NCBI GenBank assembly: GCA_009746045.1
Contig: RPFO01000244.1
Coordinates: 62,001 to 126,000, forward strand
Reading direction: 5' to 3'
Origin: Mesostigma viride
Lineage: Eukaryota; Streptophyta; Mesostigmatophyceae; Mesostigmatales; Mesostigmataceae
DNA length: 64,000 bases
Positions within the stretch are counted from its first letter, which is position 1; every line of letters begins with the position of its first letter. This document shows positions 46,009 through 56,937 of this stretch, piece by piece. The position numbers were made by a program, and so were the translations under genes. The notes under the pieces are model-generated. The model saw only the letters and a program-made list of their open reading frames with translations, ran no database searches and was not told the DNA's origin.

Positions 46009-46983
46009 ATGGGGGAGGAAGATCATCATCAAAGAGACAATCATCATGGCTATACAAGAGCTAGGACATGGCTTCTCGAGGAGGCCGAGCTCGCCAAGCG
46101 CAGCCTTAACGTCATAGTCAAGCACTTCGACCCGCTGCAGGACGAGACCTCCGAGACCCTTGCCCTGGCGTTTGAGAACAAAATCCTTGTCCCCATGGCT
46201 ATCACTGGTAAGGGCAAGCCGCGGGGGGTGACCCGCCTTCCCCGCTCGCGGGGTAAGGCCGGCCCCTCCCCCTTGCTCCTCACCTTCGACACCATGGCGG
46301 ATAAGATGGAGTTCCTCAAGTGTCGCAAGCGGCTTGGGGGGACCGCCTACACGCTGGACGACGACTTGACCTTGACGCAGCAACAACGGCGACGGGAGTT
46401 ATGGCCGACCTACCTCCACTGAGCTTCGGCAGACGGCGGGGCAGAAGCCGGTCTACTGGAAGGGGGCGGACATCTACGTCGCCCACAAGCCCTGGCAGGC
46501 GACCCCTGCAACCCCAGCCACCCCAGCCACCCCAGCCACCCCAGCCTAGGGAATATATAGCAGTAGTGTAGACTAGAAAGCTTAGTGACGTGGCCATGTA
46601 TGCCTACGTGATGGGCCCACACCCGCCCTTGCAATAGCCGTAGCAATGTCGAGTCATGCTTTGCCCATGCAGGGAGTTACTCCCTGCTGAGAGGCCATGT
46701 GTACCCTAGCTATAGCCTAGCCACATACCTTCCACCCCATATGTCATGCAGGCCTTCTAGGCCCTCTCCTCAAGCCCCCCTGGGTGCCTGTGCTTGTTTA
46801 GGAGGCATGAACCATCATGGAGGTGCAGGTGCACCTAGTGCACCCAGAGCAGGTGATAGTTGTACATCCTACACCTGCAGGTTGTCGCCCTGATTGTATT
46901 ACAAACCCATAGATGCCCCTTTCTCAGGGCTATGTGTTACATATGCTCCCCACGGAGCTATGATTTTAATTAATTAATTAATG
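46009..46983 (+). mobile_element. LINE fragment: ORF1 C-terminus and 3' tail
   Basis: The coding part (46009-46422, then continuing in the next frame to 46548) encodes the C-terminal domain typical of plant/algal LINE ORF1 proteins: RSRGKAGPSPLLLTF, MEFLKCRKRLGGT, YTLDDDLTLTQQQRRRELWP, then LRQTAGQKPVYWKGADIYVAHKPW and (PAT)n. A one-base change near 46420 separates the two parts. The 3' tail (46551-46983) contains TATATAGCAGTAGTGTAGACTAG and ends CTCCCCACGGAGCTATG plus ATTAATTAATTAATT. No reverse transcriptase is present. Confidence 0.75.
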
Positions 46984-47900
46984 GCTTCTCGACAGAGAGC
47001 ATCTCTCTGCATGGCATAGCATGGCAAAATTCTTAATGCAACATCCATGGGGGTCCCATTATAGGCATGGCTTGGCTAAATTCTGAAGGCAACATCCATG
47101 GGGGCCATTATGGGCGCACATGCGCGTGGGCCACATGCTAGGCTAAGCCTTACTAATCTACACTACTGGTATATATATTCCTAGTCTGAGGTGGCAGGAG
47201 GGGGCTGCCAGGGCTTGTGGTCAACGTGGATGACCGCCCCCCTCCAGTATACCGGCTTCCCCCTTGCGCTCTGCCGGAGCTGAAGGTAGGTCGGCCATAG
47301 CTCGCGTCACAATGGGACCTCCCATGGATGATGCATTAAGAATTTAGCCATGCGATGCCTATGCAGGGAGTTACTCTCTGCTGAGATGCCATGTGTACCC
47401 CAGCTATAGCCTAGCCACATACCCTCCACCCCATATGTCATGCAGGCCTTCTAGGCCCTCTCCTCAAGCCCCCCCTGGGTGCCTGTGCTTGTTAAGGAGG
47501 CATGAACCATCATGGCGGTGCAGGTGCACCTTGTGCACCCAGAGCAGGTGACAGTTGTACATCCTCCACCTGCAGGTTGTAGCCCTGATTGTATTACAAA
47601 CCCATAGATGCCCCTTTCTCAGGGCTATGTGTTACATATGCTCCCAACGGAGCTATGATTTTAATTAATTAATTGATAGCTCGCGTCGCCGCTGTTGCTG
47701 GGCCAGGGTCAAGTCGTCGTCCAGCGTGAAGTGAGTCTCCGAGAGCTTCTTGCGGCATTTAAGGAACGCCAGCTTGTCCGCCATGTACTTAAAGGTGAGG
47801 AGCACGGGTGCCGGGCCAGCCTTCCCCCGCGCGCGGGGGAGGCGGACAGCCGACATGTCCAGCCGACATGTCTCATCAAAACACACCATATCTAGACATG
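46984..47900 (-). mobile_element. LINE fragment in minus orientation, split by a LINE-tail insertion
   Basis: On the minus strand an ORF1 piece (47889-47688: RLPRARGKAGPAPVLLTF, FLKCRKKLSETHFTLDDDLT, QQQRRREL) continues after the insertion at 47308-47150 with the WP.YLQLRQ...PVYWRGAV...HKPW equivalent. A diverged 3' tail follows towards 46984. The break coincides with the 12-bp duplication of the 47309-47675 insert. Confidence 0.7.
47309..47675 (+). mobile_element. Short LINE-tail insertion with 12-bp target duplication
   Basis: The 367-bp insert begins ACAATGGGACC and ends CTCCCAACGGAGCTATG plus a TTTTAATTAATTAATTG tail. ATAGCTCGCGTC occurs immediately before (47297-47308) and after (47676-47687). 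It is a 5'-truncated LINE copy or a LINE-dependent short element. Confidence 0.85.
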
Positions 47901-48000
47901 CATATCTGTTTTCACATGGACCTCATGAAATCACATCATCCCATGGCACACATTTCTGCATATTCACATGTGCTGGGTTTTCTGCTCCAGTTCAGACTCA

Positions 48001-48140
48001 TTAATTAATTAATTAGGAACATAACTCCGTTGGGAGTATTAAAAAAATTAAATTAAATTATAACATGCCTCCGTTGGGAGATCATGTAGCACATATTCCT
48101 TGAGGGGTGGTGGAGTGGAGAGAGCCGCGTAATCGGACTA
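48001..48140 (-). mobile_element. Two LINE 3' termini in minus orientation
   Basis: TTAATTAATTAATTAGGAACATAACTCCGTTGGGAG and, 30 bp later, a second CCTCCGTTGGGAG with an AAATTAAATTA tail show two adjacent or nested LINE ends, each with its AT-rich microsatellite. Confidence 0.6.
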
Positions 48141-48311
48141 TCCTAACGCTAATCTATCTAGTCTAGAAAAATCCTAACTACCCTACTCATCAAAACGCCT
48201 CCTCCTCTTGGGGGGAGGTGGCTTGCCCACAGGGTCGGGCGTGTGAGCCTTGACAATAGCTGCTGCCACCGCGTCTTGTTCTGCATGGCAGTCCAAAGAA
48301 GGGAGAGAGAG

Positions 48312-49330
48312 TGGATTAATTAATTAATTAATTAATTAAACTCGTGCTCCCGTTGGGGAGTCACGGAGCACCGAAGTGCTTTTAATCCCTGTGTGTGCAC
48401 TACAGGAGAAAGGGCAGAGACCCCCAGTCTCCTTCATGCCAAAGGCATGCCACAGCTGCAATCGGGCGCGGCTAGCTAAAAGGACAGGCTAACGATCCGG
48501 CAAACTGTGGGTGCAATAAGACCCATGTGAGCATATCATAGCAAGGAGCGTGGGCAAGTAATCTGAACATAGCCAGGGCGTAGCATGGCTGTACTAGGAC
48601 TAGGCTAAGGCTATGGCTGGTTGTGTACCGTGCGTTGGCGGCACGTGACTAGGTGTGTTGGCACAGCTAGGCAACATTCTAGGCATGGCTGCCTTAGCGG
48701 CAGTGACGCCAATGGTTACAAGCTAGGGCTATTGCTATTCTAGCCCGCTGGGGGCGTCCACATCCGGCTTGTGGTTGATCATCAGGTCCCCGCCCCTCCA
48801 GTACACCTTGGGCTTCTGGGGGTCCTGCTTATGGCGGAGGTATTCCGGCCACGTGTTGCTGAGCGGGGGTGAGGTCGTCATCCAGCGTCCAGGTGAGGTC
48901 GTGCAACCGCTTGCGACGAGAGAGGAACCGCTGCTTATCCTCAGGGGAGGGGAAGGTGAGTAGGACTGGTGGGGGAGCCACCTTGTTCCGTGAGTGGGGA
49001 AGGCGGTGGCACCCACGCAGTTCTACCTCACCTACCAGTCCCATGAGGGTAAGAAGCTGGTTCTTGAGCTCGTCAGCAAGAGAGGTTGACGTCTCACCTG
49101 GCTTCTGGGGGAAGCGACGTAGCACCACTCGGCACTCGCGGCGAGCGCGGTCGGTGACCTCCCGTTGCTGGGCCTGGCGGTGGTCCTCCAGCCCCTGGAG
49201 CTTCGTGGCGATGGCGTCGGTGGTGGAGGCGGTCGCTGACCGCAGAAGGTCCGCGTAGGAGAGCGGCGGGAGGTCACCAGCATCCTGCCGGGGTGGCTGG
49301 GATGCAATGGTGGCCGTCTGCTCCGCTATC
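48312..49330 (-). mobile_element. LINE fragment: ORF1 with coiled coil and 3' tail, minus orientation
   Basis: From about 49330 to 48735 the minus strand encodes SYADLLRSATAST, a coiled-coil segment (LQGLEDHRQAQQREVTDRAR), then HRLPHSRNKVAPPPVLLTF, FLSRRKRLHD and TWTLDDDLTPAQQ. After a one-base frame change near 48860 come WPEYLRHKQDPQKPKVYWRG and NHKPD, stopping at 48735. The tail to 48312 ends in CTCCCCAACGGGAGCACGAG and (TTAA)n. It is diverged from the other copies, so a different subfamily. Confidence 0.7.
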
Positions 49331-49644
49331 TTGGGGACACATCAATCCGGCGCAGCGCCGGGCGGTTCCCCGGTAATTCCCGCGCGAAAGTTGACGAAAT
49401 TCGGTGCGCGCGTGCAATGTTGACTGAAATTCGGTGTGCAAGGCTATGGTAGCTGAAAATTTATTGCTCACGGAATACGAAGCCATTGTGTACCGGATTT
49501 CGCTTGTTCGAACGGCATTGTCATAGGGAAAAATAATATTCACAAAAAAACTCGCGAAACGCTGCTGTATTGGGTGTGAACGAGGACAAGCACGCAGTTG
49601 GCGCAGTTTTTGCTCGCCGTCCGACCAGACCCGAGCATCTTTAA

Positions 49645-51342
49645 CCCCTAAATGGGCGGAAATGCTGCCGATAAATCGGCAGTAACTCACCTATTTTGTA
49701 AACCAGCCCCTGTACAACCTAGCAATATCCAATGGCTGTCCTTGGGGGGCAAGCATGTCCATGAGTTGCCCTAAGCCATGATATATCACAACCTCACATA
49801 TATTCATCGTAGGCCATGTATAACTGCCGTCAAAGTCAGGGGGGTCAAGACGAGCGTTTTCATTTTTGGTAGAATGTGCATTTTGAATTATGTTGTAAGA
49901 GCTAGGCACCTACCACTTCAGGGATGATAAACAATTAGTTGCTGAACAGTTTGAGCCATTGGGGTCATCATTTGGGTGGGTATACCAGCAGTTACACCCA
50001 GTACAGCCCATAGGGGTACCGTTGGTAAAAAGCAACCAAGGGGGTAGGAGTGGGCATACTACCTACCAATACCTACTAATATGGCCCCCAACCATGCCAA
50101 ACAATACATTTCCCTTCCACAATGATGGGGAAACATAACTGCATCATCACACTGCCCTTACATGGCACCTATGTGCAGGTGCCACCTTGTCCATGCACGT
50201 AGGTAACGTGGTACGGATACCCTACGCAAGGCATGCATTCTAGGAGGCAGCCACCAACAAACTAGTGATTTTAAGCCTATTTCAGCCTGCCCTAGCAAGG
50301 ATAAACTAGGCCTAAGCTGCTATAGCTTTCCAGGTGATGGCCAGCACACCTGGTGGCACATGCTGACAATGGGAAGCTTCTACTCACCGGTTACATGCTT
50401 GATGATGCCACAGAGACCAGCCAACTGCCTCACACTCATGCAATATGTGTGTGGGAAATGTATAACAAACATATATGGAGGTATTCAAACCCACACAGCC
50501 TCTAAAACTTATCACCATCACCCTGTGGCAGGTCAACTGACTGAGGGAAGCATCTAAGAAGGGTGTTTTAGAAAGGGGCCAGGCCAGGGTCAAGAAAGAG
50601 CATGAATCATGCAAAAAGAATGTGCTACACAAGCTAGAACGTATATATAAACGTCAAACATCGATAGGAAAACGATGCTTAAGCTTTACCAGGCATGGAT
50701 GGCGTTACCTTGGCCCAGGCGGTGGCCGCAAAATGGCGCATTTCGGCACACCAAAGTTGTGCAGCATGGTCGCTGGATTCGGCGATTTCTGGCCACCCTT
50801 GCACGTTTACGACTAATATGTATCATAAAAAGTACAAAGAAACCAATATATCCTTTAAAATACGCCGGAAAGGTATTGCTGTCAACGTTTCTATCGTCCG
50901 GCCTGATCGCATTTTTTTCCAGCAAGAACGCTGCCGACACCTATCAAATGGCATTCCCGCGAACCAAAAATTGGCCTGTATGATCTTTAGGACGTATAAA
51001 ATCAATATCCTAAGTTTGGCCAGAAAATTCGAACGCAAACGTAAATGCCATGCGTGGGCGCAAGCCGCCATGGCCAGGTCGTCGTTTTCCGGAATGCACG
51101 TTGTACGTGAAAAAGTACCCTGACCCCTTGTACTTTGACGGTCTGGAACACCTGTTAAACTTGGTCAAAATATAGCAAACCCTAGTATCATGTTCTGGAG
51201 AAACTTATAAACTTTCATTCTTCTCAGCTAAACGTTTCCTAATTCCCAATAGTATTCTCGCAAACTGGTCCCCGAGTAGGTGCCGACAAATCGGCTGTAA
51301 GTCACTTTTTGGCGGAAAATCGGCAGCAAGACCATTTAGGGG
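49645..51342. mobile_element. TTAA-flanked DNA element 2 (piggyBac-like, non-autonomous)
   Basis: TTAA at 49641-49644 and 51343-51346 flanks inverted ends CCCCTAAATGG, followed inside by similar GCCGAT.AATCGGC and GCCGATTTGTCGGC palindromes. The 1698-bp interior contains a block (about 50640-51130) related to one in element 3 (61010-61560, inverse). No transposase is seen. CCC-starting ends and TTAA duplication fit piggyBac-type elements. Confidence 0.75.
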
Positions 51343-51346
51343 TTAA

Positions 51347-52047
51347 GGTAAGGTCTCGTTGCCCAAACTACTTGACGGTGGAAACGAACACGTTCCACCA
51401 GTTCCTTACATCATTTCAAAGAAACCCAGCGTAGGATTTCCCTTAATTTTGCGTTTCCGATTTTTACGCCCCTTCCGCGAAAAAGTGAGAATTATAGGAG
51501 CGCTGACAGGGGCAACACTGCATGTCGTGCTTTTAATCGCTTTTACGTCTTTTCTTGCAGCTATATGACTTCGCTTGGGCGCAGCAACATCGCCCGGTGT
51601 TTATCCTGCGGGCGGGGCTTGCTGGCCCCGTCCGGAGTGTGCTCGGGGTGCGGGAAAAACCACAGCTACTGGTTTATAACGTCGACAACCCCCCATTTTC
51701 TGGTCATTAACCGGCGTATTCTTGTGGTTTAAGCTTCCGGCGACGGGCGAAAAGAGCTCTTACCATGACGGCATGCTCTGGGGAGGCGTTCCGAGAAGGA
51801 CTGGGGCGGGCAGGCAAATTTACACGCGACAGTGCCCGCACGTCGCCTGCGCACCCCGGCGTACAAGGCAAAGCGCAGTGTTTCCCTCCTGGACGGCCCA
51901 TCGCTGCCTTTGCCGGGCGGCATGTTGGGGAGGCGGCTCCTTCTTCCTTTCTTACCGCCCGTTTCATAGTTCATACCCCGTGAGTTTCCCAACGGAGGCG
52001 TGTTAATGATGAGCGGCTGCATGCATGAATGAACGGGTGTATGTTCA
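51347..52047 (+). CDS. Region with a possible small zinc-ribbon ORF (51565-51732)
   Basis: After a pyrimidine-rich TTTTCTTGCAG (51551-51560), an ATG at 51565 opens 55 codons with two CxxC pairs (CLSCG, CSGCG) spaced like a zinc ribbon, ending at 51730. The ATG lies just after a good acceptor, so it could be an internal exon. An overlapping frame is also open, so support is weak. The rest of the interval shows no gene. A lone TTCCCAACGGAG near 51986 resembles the LINE terminus. Confidence 0.25.
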
Positions 52048-52501
52048 ATGAGGGAGGGGGGGAGGGAGGGAGGGAGGGAGGGAGGGAGGGAGGGAGGGAG
52101 GGAGGGAGGGAGGGAGGGAGGGAGGGAGGGAGGGAGGGAGGAGGGAGGGAGGGAGGGAGGGAGGGAGGGAGGGAGGGAGGGAGGGAGGGAGGGAGGGAGG
52201 GAGGGAGGGAGGGAGGGAGGGAGGGAGGGAGGGAGGAGGGAGGGAGGGAGGGAGGGAGGGAGGAGGGAGGGAGGGAGGGAGGGAGGGAGGGAGGGAGGGA
52301 GGGAGGGAGGGAGGGAGGGAGGGAGGGAGGGAGGGAGGGGGGGAGGGAGGGAGGGAGGGAGGGAGGGAGGGAGGGAGGGAGGGAGGGAGGTCCAGGGAGG
52401 GAGGGAGGGAGGGAGGGAGGGAGGGAGGGAGGGAGGGAGGGAGGGAGGGAGGGAGGGAGGAGGGAGGGAGGGAGGGAGGGAGGGAGGGAGGGAGGGAGGG
52501 A
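52048..52501. repeat. (GGGA)n array
   Basis: About 450 bp of GGGA with occasional GGA interruptions. Its right border is the sequence CTAAGCTCGTCTGGATTTGT, which also borders the (GGGA)n array at 59376-59510 in inverse orientation. Confidence 0.95.
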
Positions 52502-52618
52502 GCCCTAAGCTCGTCTGGATTTGTACTAGAACACTACTACAAATTGAGATTTTTCAAACTTTGTTATTTAGGGCCTCTCGTAAGTCCAAAGCATGTAGGT
52601 TATTGTCCCAACATGTTG

Positions 52619-53335
52619 TGACACCGTGACACCGTGACACCGTGACACCGTGACACCGTGACACCATAACGCTAGTATTTTACGATTTTGTATGGTGTCA
52701 CAAGGTAATGTGGCGCCCATGGGGTTGCAACAATGATATTACATTGCCCAGAAGCACTGATTAACATGAGGTGACATTGTGACACCGTGACACCGTGACA
52801 CCGTGACACGATGGCACCATAACGCTAGTATTTTACGATTTTGTATGGTGTCACAAGGTAATGTGGCGCCCATGGGGTTGCAACAATGATATTACATTGC
52901 CCAGAAGCACTGATTAACATGAGGTGACATTGTGACACCGTGACACCGTGACACCGTGACACCGTGACACCGTGACACCGTGACACCGTGACACGATGGC
53001 ACCATAACGCTAGTATTTTACGATTTTGTATGGTGTCACAAGGTAATGTGGCGCCCATGGGGTTGCAACAATGATATTACATTGCCCAGAAGCACTGATT
53101 AACATGAGGTGACATTGTGACACCGTGACACCGTGACACCGTGACACCGTGACACCGTGACACGATGGCACCATAACGCTAGTATTTTACGATTTTGTAT
53201 GGTGTCACAAGGTAATGTGGCGCCCATGGGGTTGCAACAATGATATTACATTGCCCAGAAGCACTGATTAACATGAGGTGACATTGTGACACCGTGACAT
53301 CGTGACATTGTGACACCGTGACAGCATGATAGTGA
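52619..53335. repeat. Higher-order satellite with (GACACCGT)n
   Basis: Three full copies of a unit of about 125 bp (from CACGATGGCACCATAACGC through CATGAGGTGACATTGT) plus an incomplete first copy are separated by variable runs of the octamer GACACCGT. Related octamer runs occur at 58077-58092, 59066-59119 and 59217-59262. Confidence 0.9.
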
Positions 53336-53651
53336 CAATATGACACGATAGCACTAGCATTTCATGATTTTGTTGTTTAGTGCCACAAAGTATTAACGCA
53401 ACATTAATGTATTATGCAACCATGTATAAATAAAAGAAAATTTATGAATATGATGGATGACCAATAATCCCTATTACATGGCCTAGCAAACTTGCATCTG
53501 CCAACTGTGTCTCTCTGCCTCTTTAATATCAAATGCAAGATAAAATAATGTATATTAGCTTAAACTTACCTGACAATGATTTGCATACAGCTTTCTTTAA
53601 TGCAGAATCTGGTGCCAAGCAAATGCCGTATCAAAACCATACATGCCCAAT
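53336..53651. other. AT-rich spacer, 3' flank of the minus-strand exon
   Basis: No ORF or repeat of note. It would contain the 3' UTR of the gene ending at 53652. Confidence 0.4.
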
Positions 53652-54585
53652 CTAATATGAACCATAATAATCGTGTTGCCCCGACTCGTCTACATCTTGC
53701 GAGTAGGGTGGCCTTTTCCGCGGTGGAGCCTGGGCATGTGCCAGGTTGTGGGGCCGGCCGGACGTGGGCGTTGTAGGCCCACGTCCCTTGCTCATCAAAA
53801 TGCTATGACCCATGAAATGAGAATCCCTGGCTGCATAACCTCCTCCCTCATCATGATGTTGCCAGTCTTGCTCCCCGGCGGCCTTGGGGATTTGGGGCCT
53901 CGGCTTTGTCTTCCTTGGAGATCTCCTTAGAGGGGGGGCTGCGGCATAACGGTAAGTGCCGTCATTGTAATGCTGCACGGGCTCAGGGTTCTCAACGTAG
54001 GTGGTTTGTTGCAATGTGCCGCGACCTCAAGGCTGATGTGGATCAGCTGCCGACCCTTCGCCAGGCTGTGGATCGTACATGCCGGCATGGTATACATAAG
54101 CATTGGCCGCTTGCCTGCCAGCGGCAGTAGGCTGGGCATGCATTCCTTGGTCGTACGGCGCGTACACACCGTGCTCGCCGTACGGTTCCCCCTCCCGATC
54201 CAGCTGCCTCGGCCCATCCATTGCGACTGCGCGCGCGCGTGGCTCTTGTTGACGGTGTGCTGGTTGCAGTCCTGTCACTTGGCCATGGGCCGCGCTGAAG
54301 CTTTCGCGTTGCCCCAACGCGGCAGGCGCAGCGGGCCGGCGAAGCTCCGTGCCAACGCCAGTGCTGGAGCTGGGTGCAGCACTTGCTGGGGTGGATGGCA
54401 TTCTTCGTTGGTTCTCCAAAGCATTGACCCTCTCGGTCAGGGCCTTAACCTTGACGTACACGTGCGATTTCTTATTCCCCCGCCCTTCATCACCTACGGG
54501 TGTCCCCGCATCAACTGCGCTCTCAGTCTCCTCCCCCGTTGGCCGTGCTACGCCCGTTCCATCGTCATGCTCCGCACACAACGGT
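53652..54585 (-). CDS. Terminal exon of an unknown Pro/Gly/Gln-rich protein, with an in-frame TGA
   Basis: On the minus strand a clear acceptor (TTTTTTGGCACTTTCAG) ends at 54586. From 54584 the frame reads PLCAEHDDGTGVARP, a predicted helix (VYVKVKALTERVNALENQRR) and a low-complexity region rich in Pro, Ala, Gln and Tyr (YGEHGVYAPYDQGMHAQP). At 54027-54029 there is a TGA. The same frame then continues for about 120 codons (QQTTYVENPEPVQHYNDG, LRRSPRKTKPRPQIPKAAGEQ, SGQHDYYGSY) to a stop at 53652. Upstream exons are not recognised. The TGA may be a mutation, readthrough or assembly error. Function unknown. Confidence 0.45.
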
Positions 54586-55811
54586 CTGAAAGTGCCAAAA
54601 AACAGCCTTATAACTCCTGTACGATGCAAATATTGTCGAAACATGCTAGATCTTGGTAGGTAGCATGTTCAGGACACCAGTAGAAGGATTGCAACTTTCC
54701 GGACTTACCGGACCTCAGCTGACCTATTTTTGGCATTTCTATTTTTAGCAGTTTTCCAGATTTTAATATAAACAAATACATTCTAATATGCAAATAAAGA
54801 GTTCTTGACCTGGCTGTTTGCAAGTAAGTTGATACTCATGACTAATGACTGTACACAAGATCTGATGGTCATCCAACCGCATTTGGTAACAAAATGCCAC
54901 CAAATGCTAGCAAAAATGTGCGTTTTTTGTATTTTTCATCACATTTCATTGCAGTTTCCATACAAGCTGTGCTCGGTTGAGGCTGGAAACTTGTAGGCAT
55001 CTTAAACATCATTATTCTAGACATCCCACAAAAATTCAGGTCCATCATAGGGTATTTGATGTCAGTTTGCTCACAAATGTTACCAAAAATGCACGTTTTT
55101 CGTATTTTTCATCACATTCCATGGCAGTTTCCATACAAGATGTGCTCAGTTCAGGCTGGAAACTTGCATGCATCTTTGCCATCATTATTTTAGACATTCC
55201 ACAAAAATTCAGAACCATCAGAGGGTATTTGATGTCAGTTTGCTCACAAATGTTACCAAAAATGCACGTTTTTCGTATTTTTCATCACATTTCAGTGCAG
55301 TTTCCGTACAAGATGTGCTCTGTTGAGGCTGGAAACTTGCATGCATCTTAGCCATCATGATTTTAGACATTCCACAAAAATTCAGGCCCATCATGTTCTA
55401 TTTGGTAGAGCTATCAATGCCATACCTGCCAGTTTCCATTACAAATTCTTACCCATGGATGCGAAACTGCCAGTGTGGAATATCAAGGAGACAATCTGGT
55501 CAACTCAAATAAGATGACTCACTAAAACATGGAAACCATTCACGAGTGATGTAAGACAACCCGTCCAGGAGACATACATAAAAGTTCATTGATATAGACA
55601 CAGCTGACAATATGCACATGTGGCCATGTGGATGCTCACGCAATTTCTATTATACGGAGGAGCTTGCTGAACATAATATTGGCAGCTGTCGCATGCATGG
55701 CTAGAAAGGTCATTTTACACGTGCACCCACAGCATGCCAAGTAATGTAGTTGCAAATTACTCAACACGCGGCATGGCGCTGATGCGTTTGCGCGCCCTCA
55801 TCTCGGTATCG
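54586..55811. other. Spacer/possible intron with a 173-bp tandem repeat
   Basis: No gene recognised. From about 54880 to 55400 a 173-bp unit (TTTTTCATCACATT at 54937, 55110 and 55283; GAGGCTGGAAACTTG; AAAAATTCAGG) is repeated three times. The rest is AT-rich. Confidence 0.6.
54880..55400. repeat. 173-bp tandem repeat, three copies
   Basis: CATCACATT recurs at 54937, 55110 and 55283. Each unit contains TTTCC(A/G)TACAAG, GGCTGGAAACTTG and GACAT(C/T)CCACAAAAATTCAG. Confidence 0.85.
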
Positions 55812-55988
55812 CTAGCTAGGAGGTAGTGGCACCTCCCTGCACAATCTCTGCCTGACCTTGTCAGCCTTCATGCACTGTGTCAACATGGACACCCCCACAC
55901 CCTTGCCCTTGGCATCACAGCCAAGCTTTCGACGGTGGTTGGTGAAGCTCTTGGTGTCCTCCTTGCGCATGTGGTGCATGTGCAAGTT
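55812..55988 (-). CDS. Possible terminal exon, unknown basic protein
   Basis: On the minus strand CTCACTTAG ending near 55992 can act as an acceptor. The frame then reads MHHMRKEDTKSFTNHRRKL, CDAKGKGVGVSMLTQCMKADKVRQRLC and ends EVPLPPS at 55812. It is basic and protein-like but unrecognised. The upstream intron would consist of the tetranucleotide arrays. Confidence 0.3.
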   Translation of the reverse strand, partial: NLHMHHMRKEDTKSFTNHRRKLGCDAKGKGVGVSMLTQCMKADKVRQRLCREVPLPPS

Positions 55989-56158
55989 ACTAAGTGAGTG
56001 AGTGAGTGAGTGAGTGAGTGAGTGAGTGAGTGAGTGAGTGAGTGAGTGAGTGAGTGAGTGAGTGAGTGAGTGAGTGAGTGAGTGAGTGAGTGAGTGAGTG
56101 AGTGAGTGAGTGAGTGAGTGAGTGAGTGAGTGAGTGCGTGCGTGCGTGCGTGCGTGAG

Positions 56159-56206
<48 letters not shown>

Positions 56207-56937
56207 TGAGTGAGTGAGTGAGTGAGTGAGTGAGTGGGTGGGTGGGGGGTGGGTGGTGGGTGGGTGGGTGGGTGGGTGGGTGGGTGGGTGGGTGGGTGGG
56301 TGGTGGGTGGGTGGGTGGGTGGGTGGGTGGGTGGGTGGGTGGGTGGGTGGGTGGGTGGGTGGGTGGGTGGGTGGGTGGGTGGGTGGGGGGGGGGGTGGGT
56401 GGGTGGGTGGGTGGGTGGGTGGGTGGTGGGTGGGTGGGTGGGTGGGTGGGTGGGTGGGGTGGGTGGGTGGGTGGGTGGTGGGTGGGTGGGTGGGTGGGTG
56501 GGTGGGTGGGTGGGTGGGTGGGTGGGTGGGTGGGTGGGGTGGGTGGTGGGTGGGTGGGTGGGTGTGGGTGGGTGGGTGGGTGGGTGGGTGGGTGGGTGGG
56601 TGGGTGGGTGGGGGGTGGGTGGTGGGTGGGTGGGTGGGTGGGTGGGTGGGTGGGTGGGTGGGTGGGTGGGTGGGTGGGTGGGGTGGGTGGGTGAGTGAGT
56701 GAGGGAGTGAGTCCACGAGTGAGTGAGTCCACGAGTGAGTTCACGAGGGAGGAGGGAGGGAGGGAGGGAGGGAGGGAGGGAGGGAGGGAGGGAGGGAGGG
56801 AGGGAGGGAGGGAGGGAGGGAGGAGGAGGAGGGAGGGAGGGAGGGAGGGAGGGAGGGAGGGAGGGAGGGAGGAGGGAGGGAGGGAGGGAGGGAGGGAGGG
56901 AGGGAGGGAGGGAGGGAGGGAGGGAGGAAGGGAGTGG
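55989..56937. repeat. Compound tetranucleotide arrays GAGT-GCGT-GAGT-GGGT-GGGA
   Basis: Consecutive blocks: GAGT (55992-56136), GCGT (to 56209), GAGT (to 56233), GGGT with GTGG slips (to 56692), then GTGAGTCCAC units and GGGA (56745-56930). All six-frame ORFs here are artefacts of repeat translation. Confidence 0.95.

Noticed and set aside
52029-52629. Glu-Gly-Gly-Arg repeat proteins
   Set aside because: Artefacts of the GGGA array.
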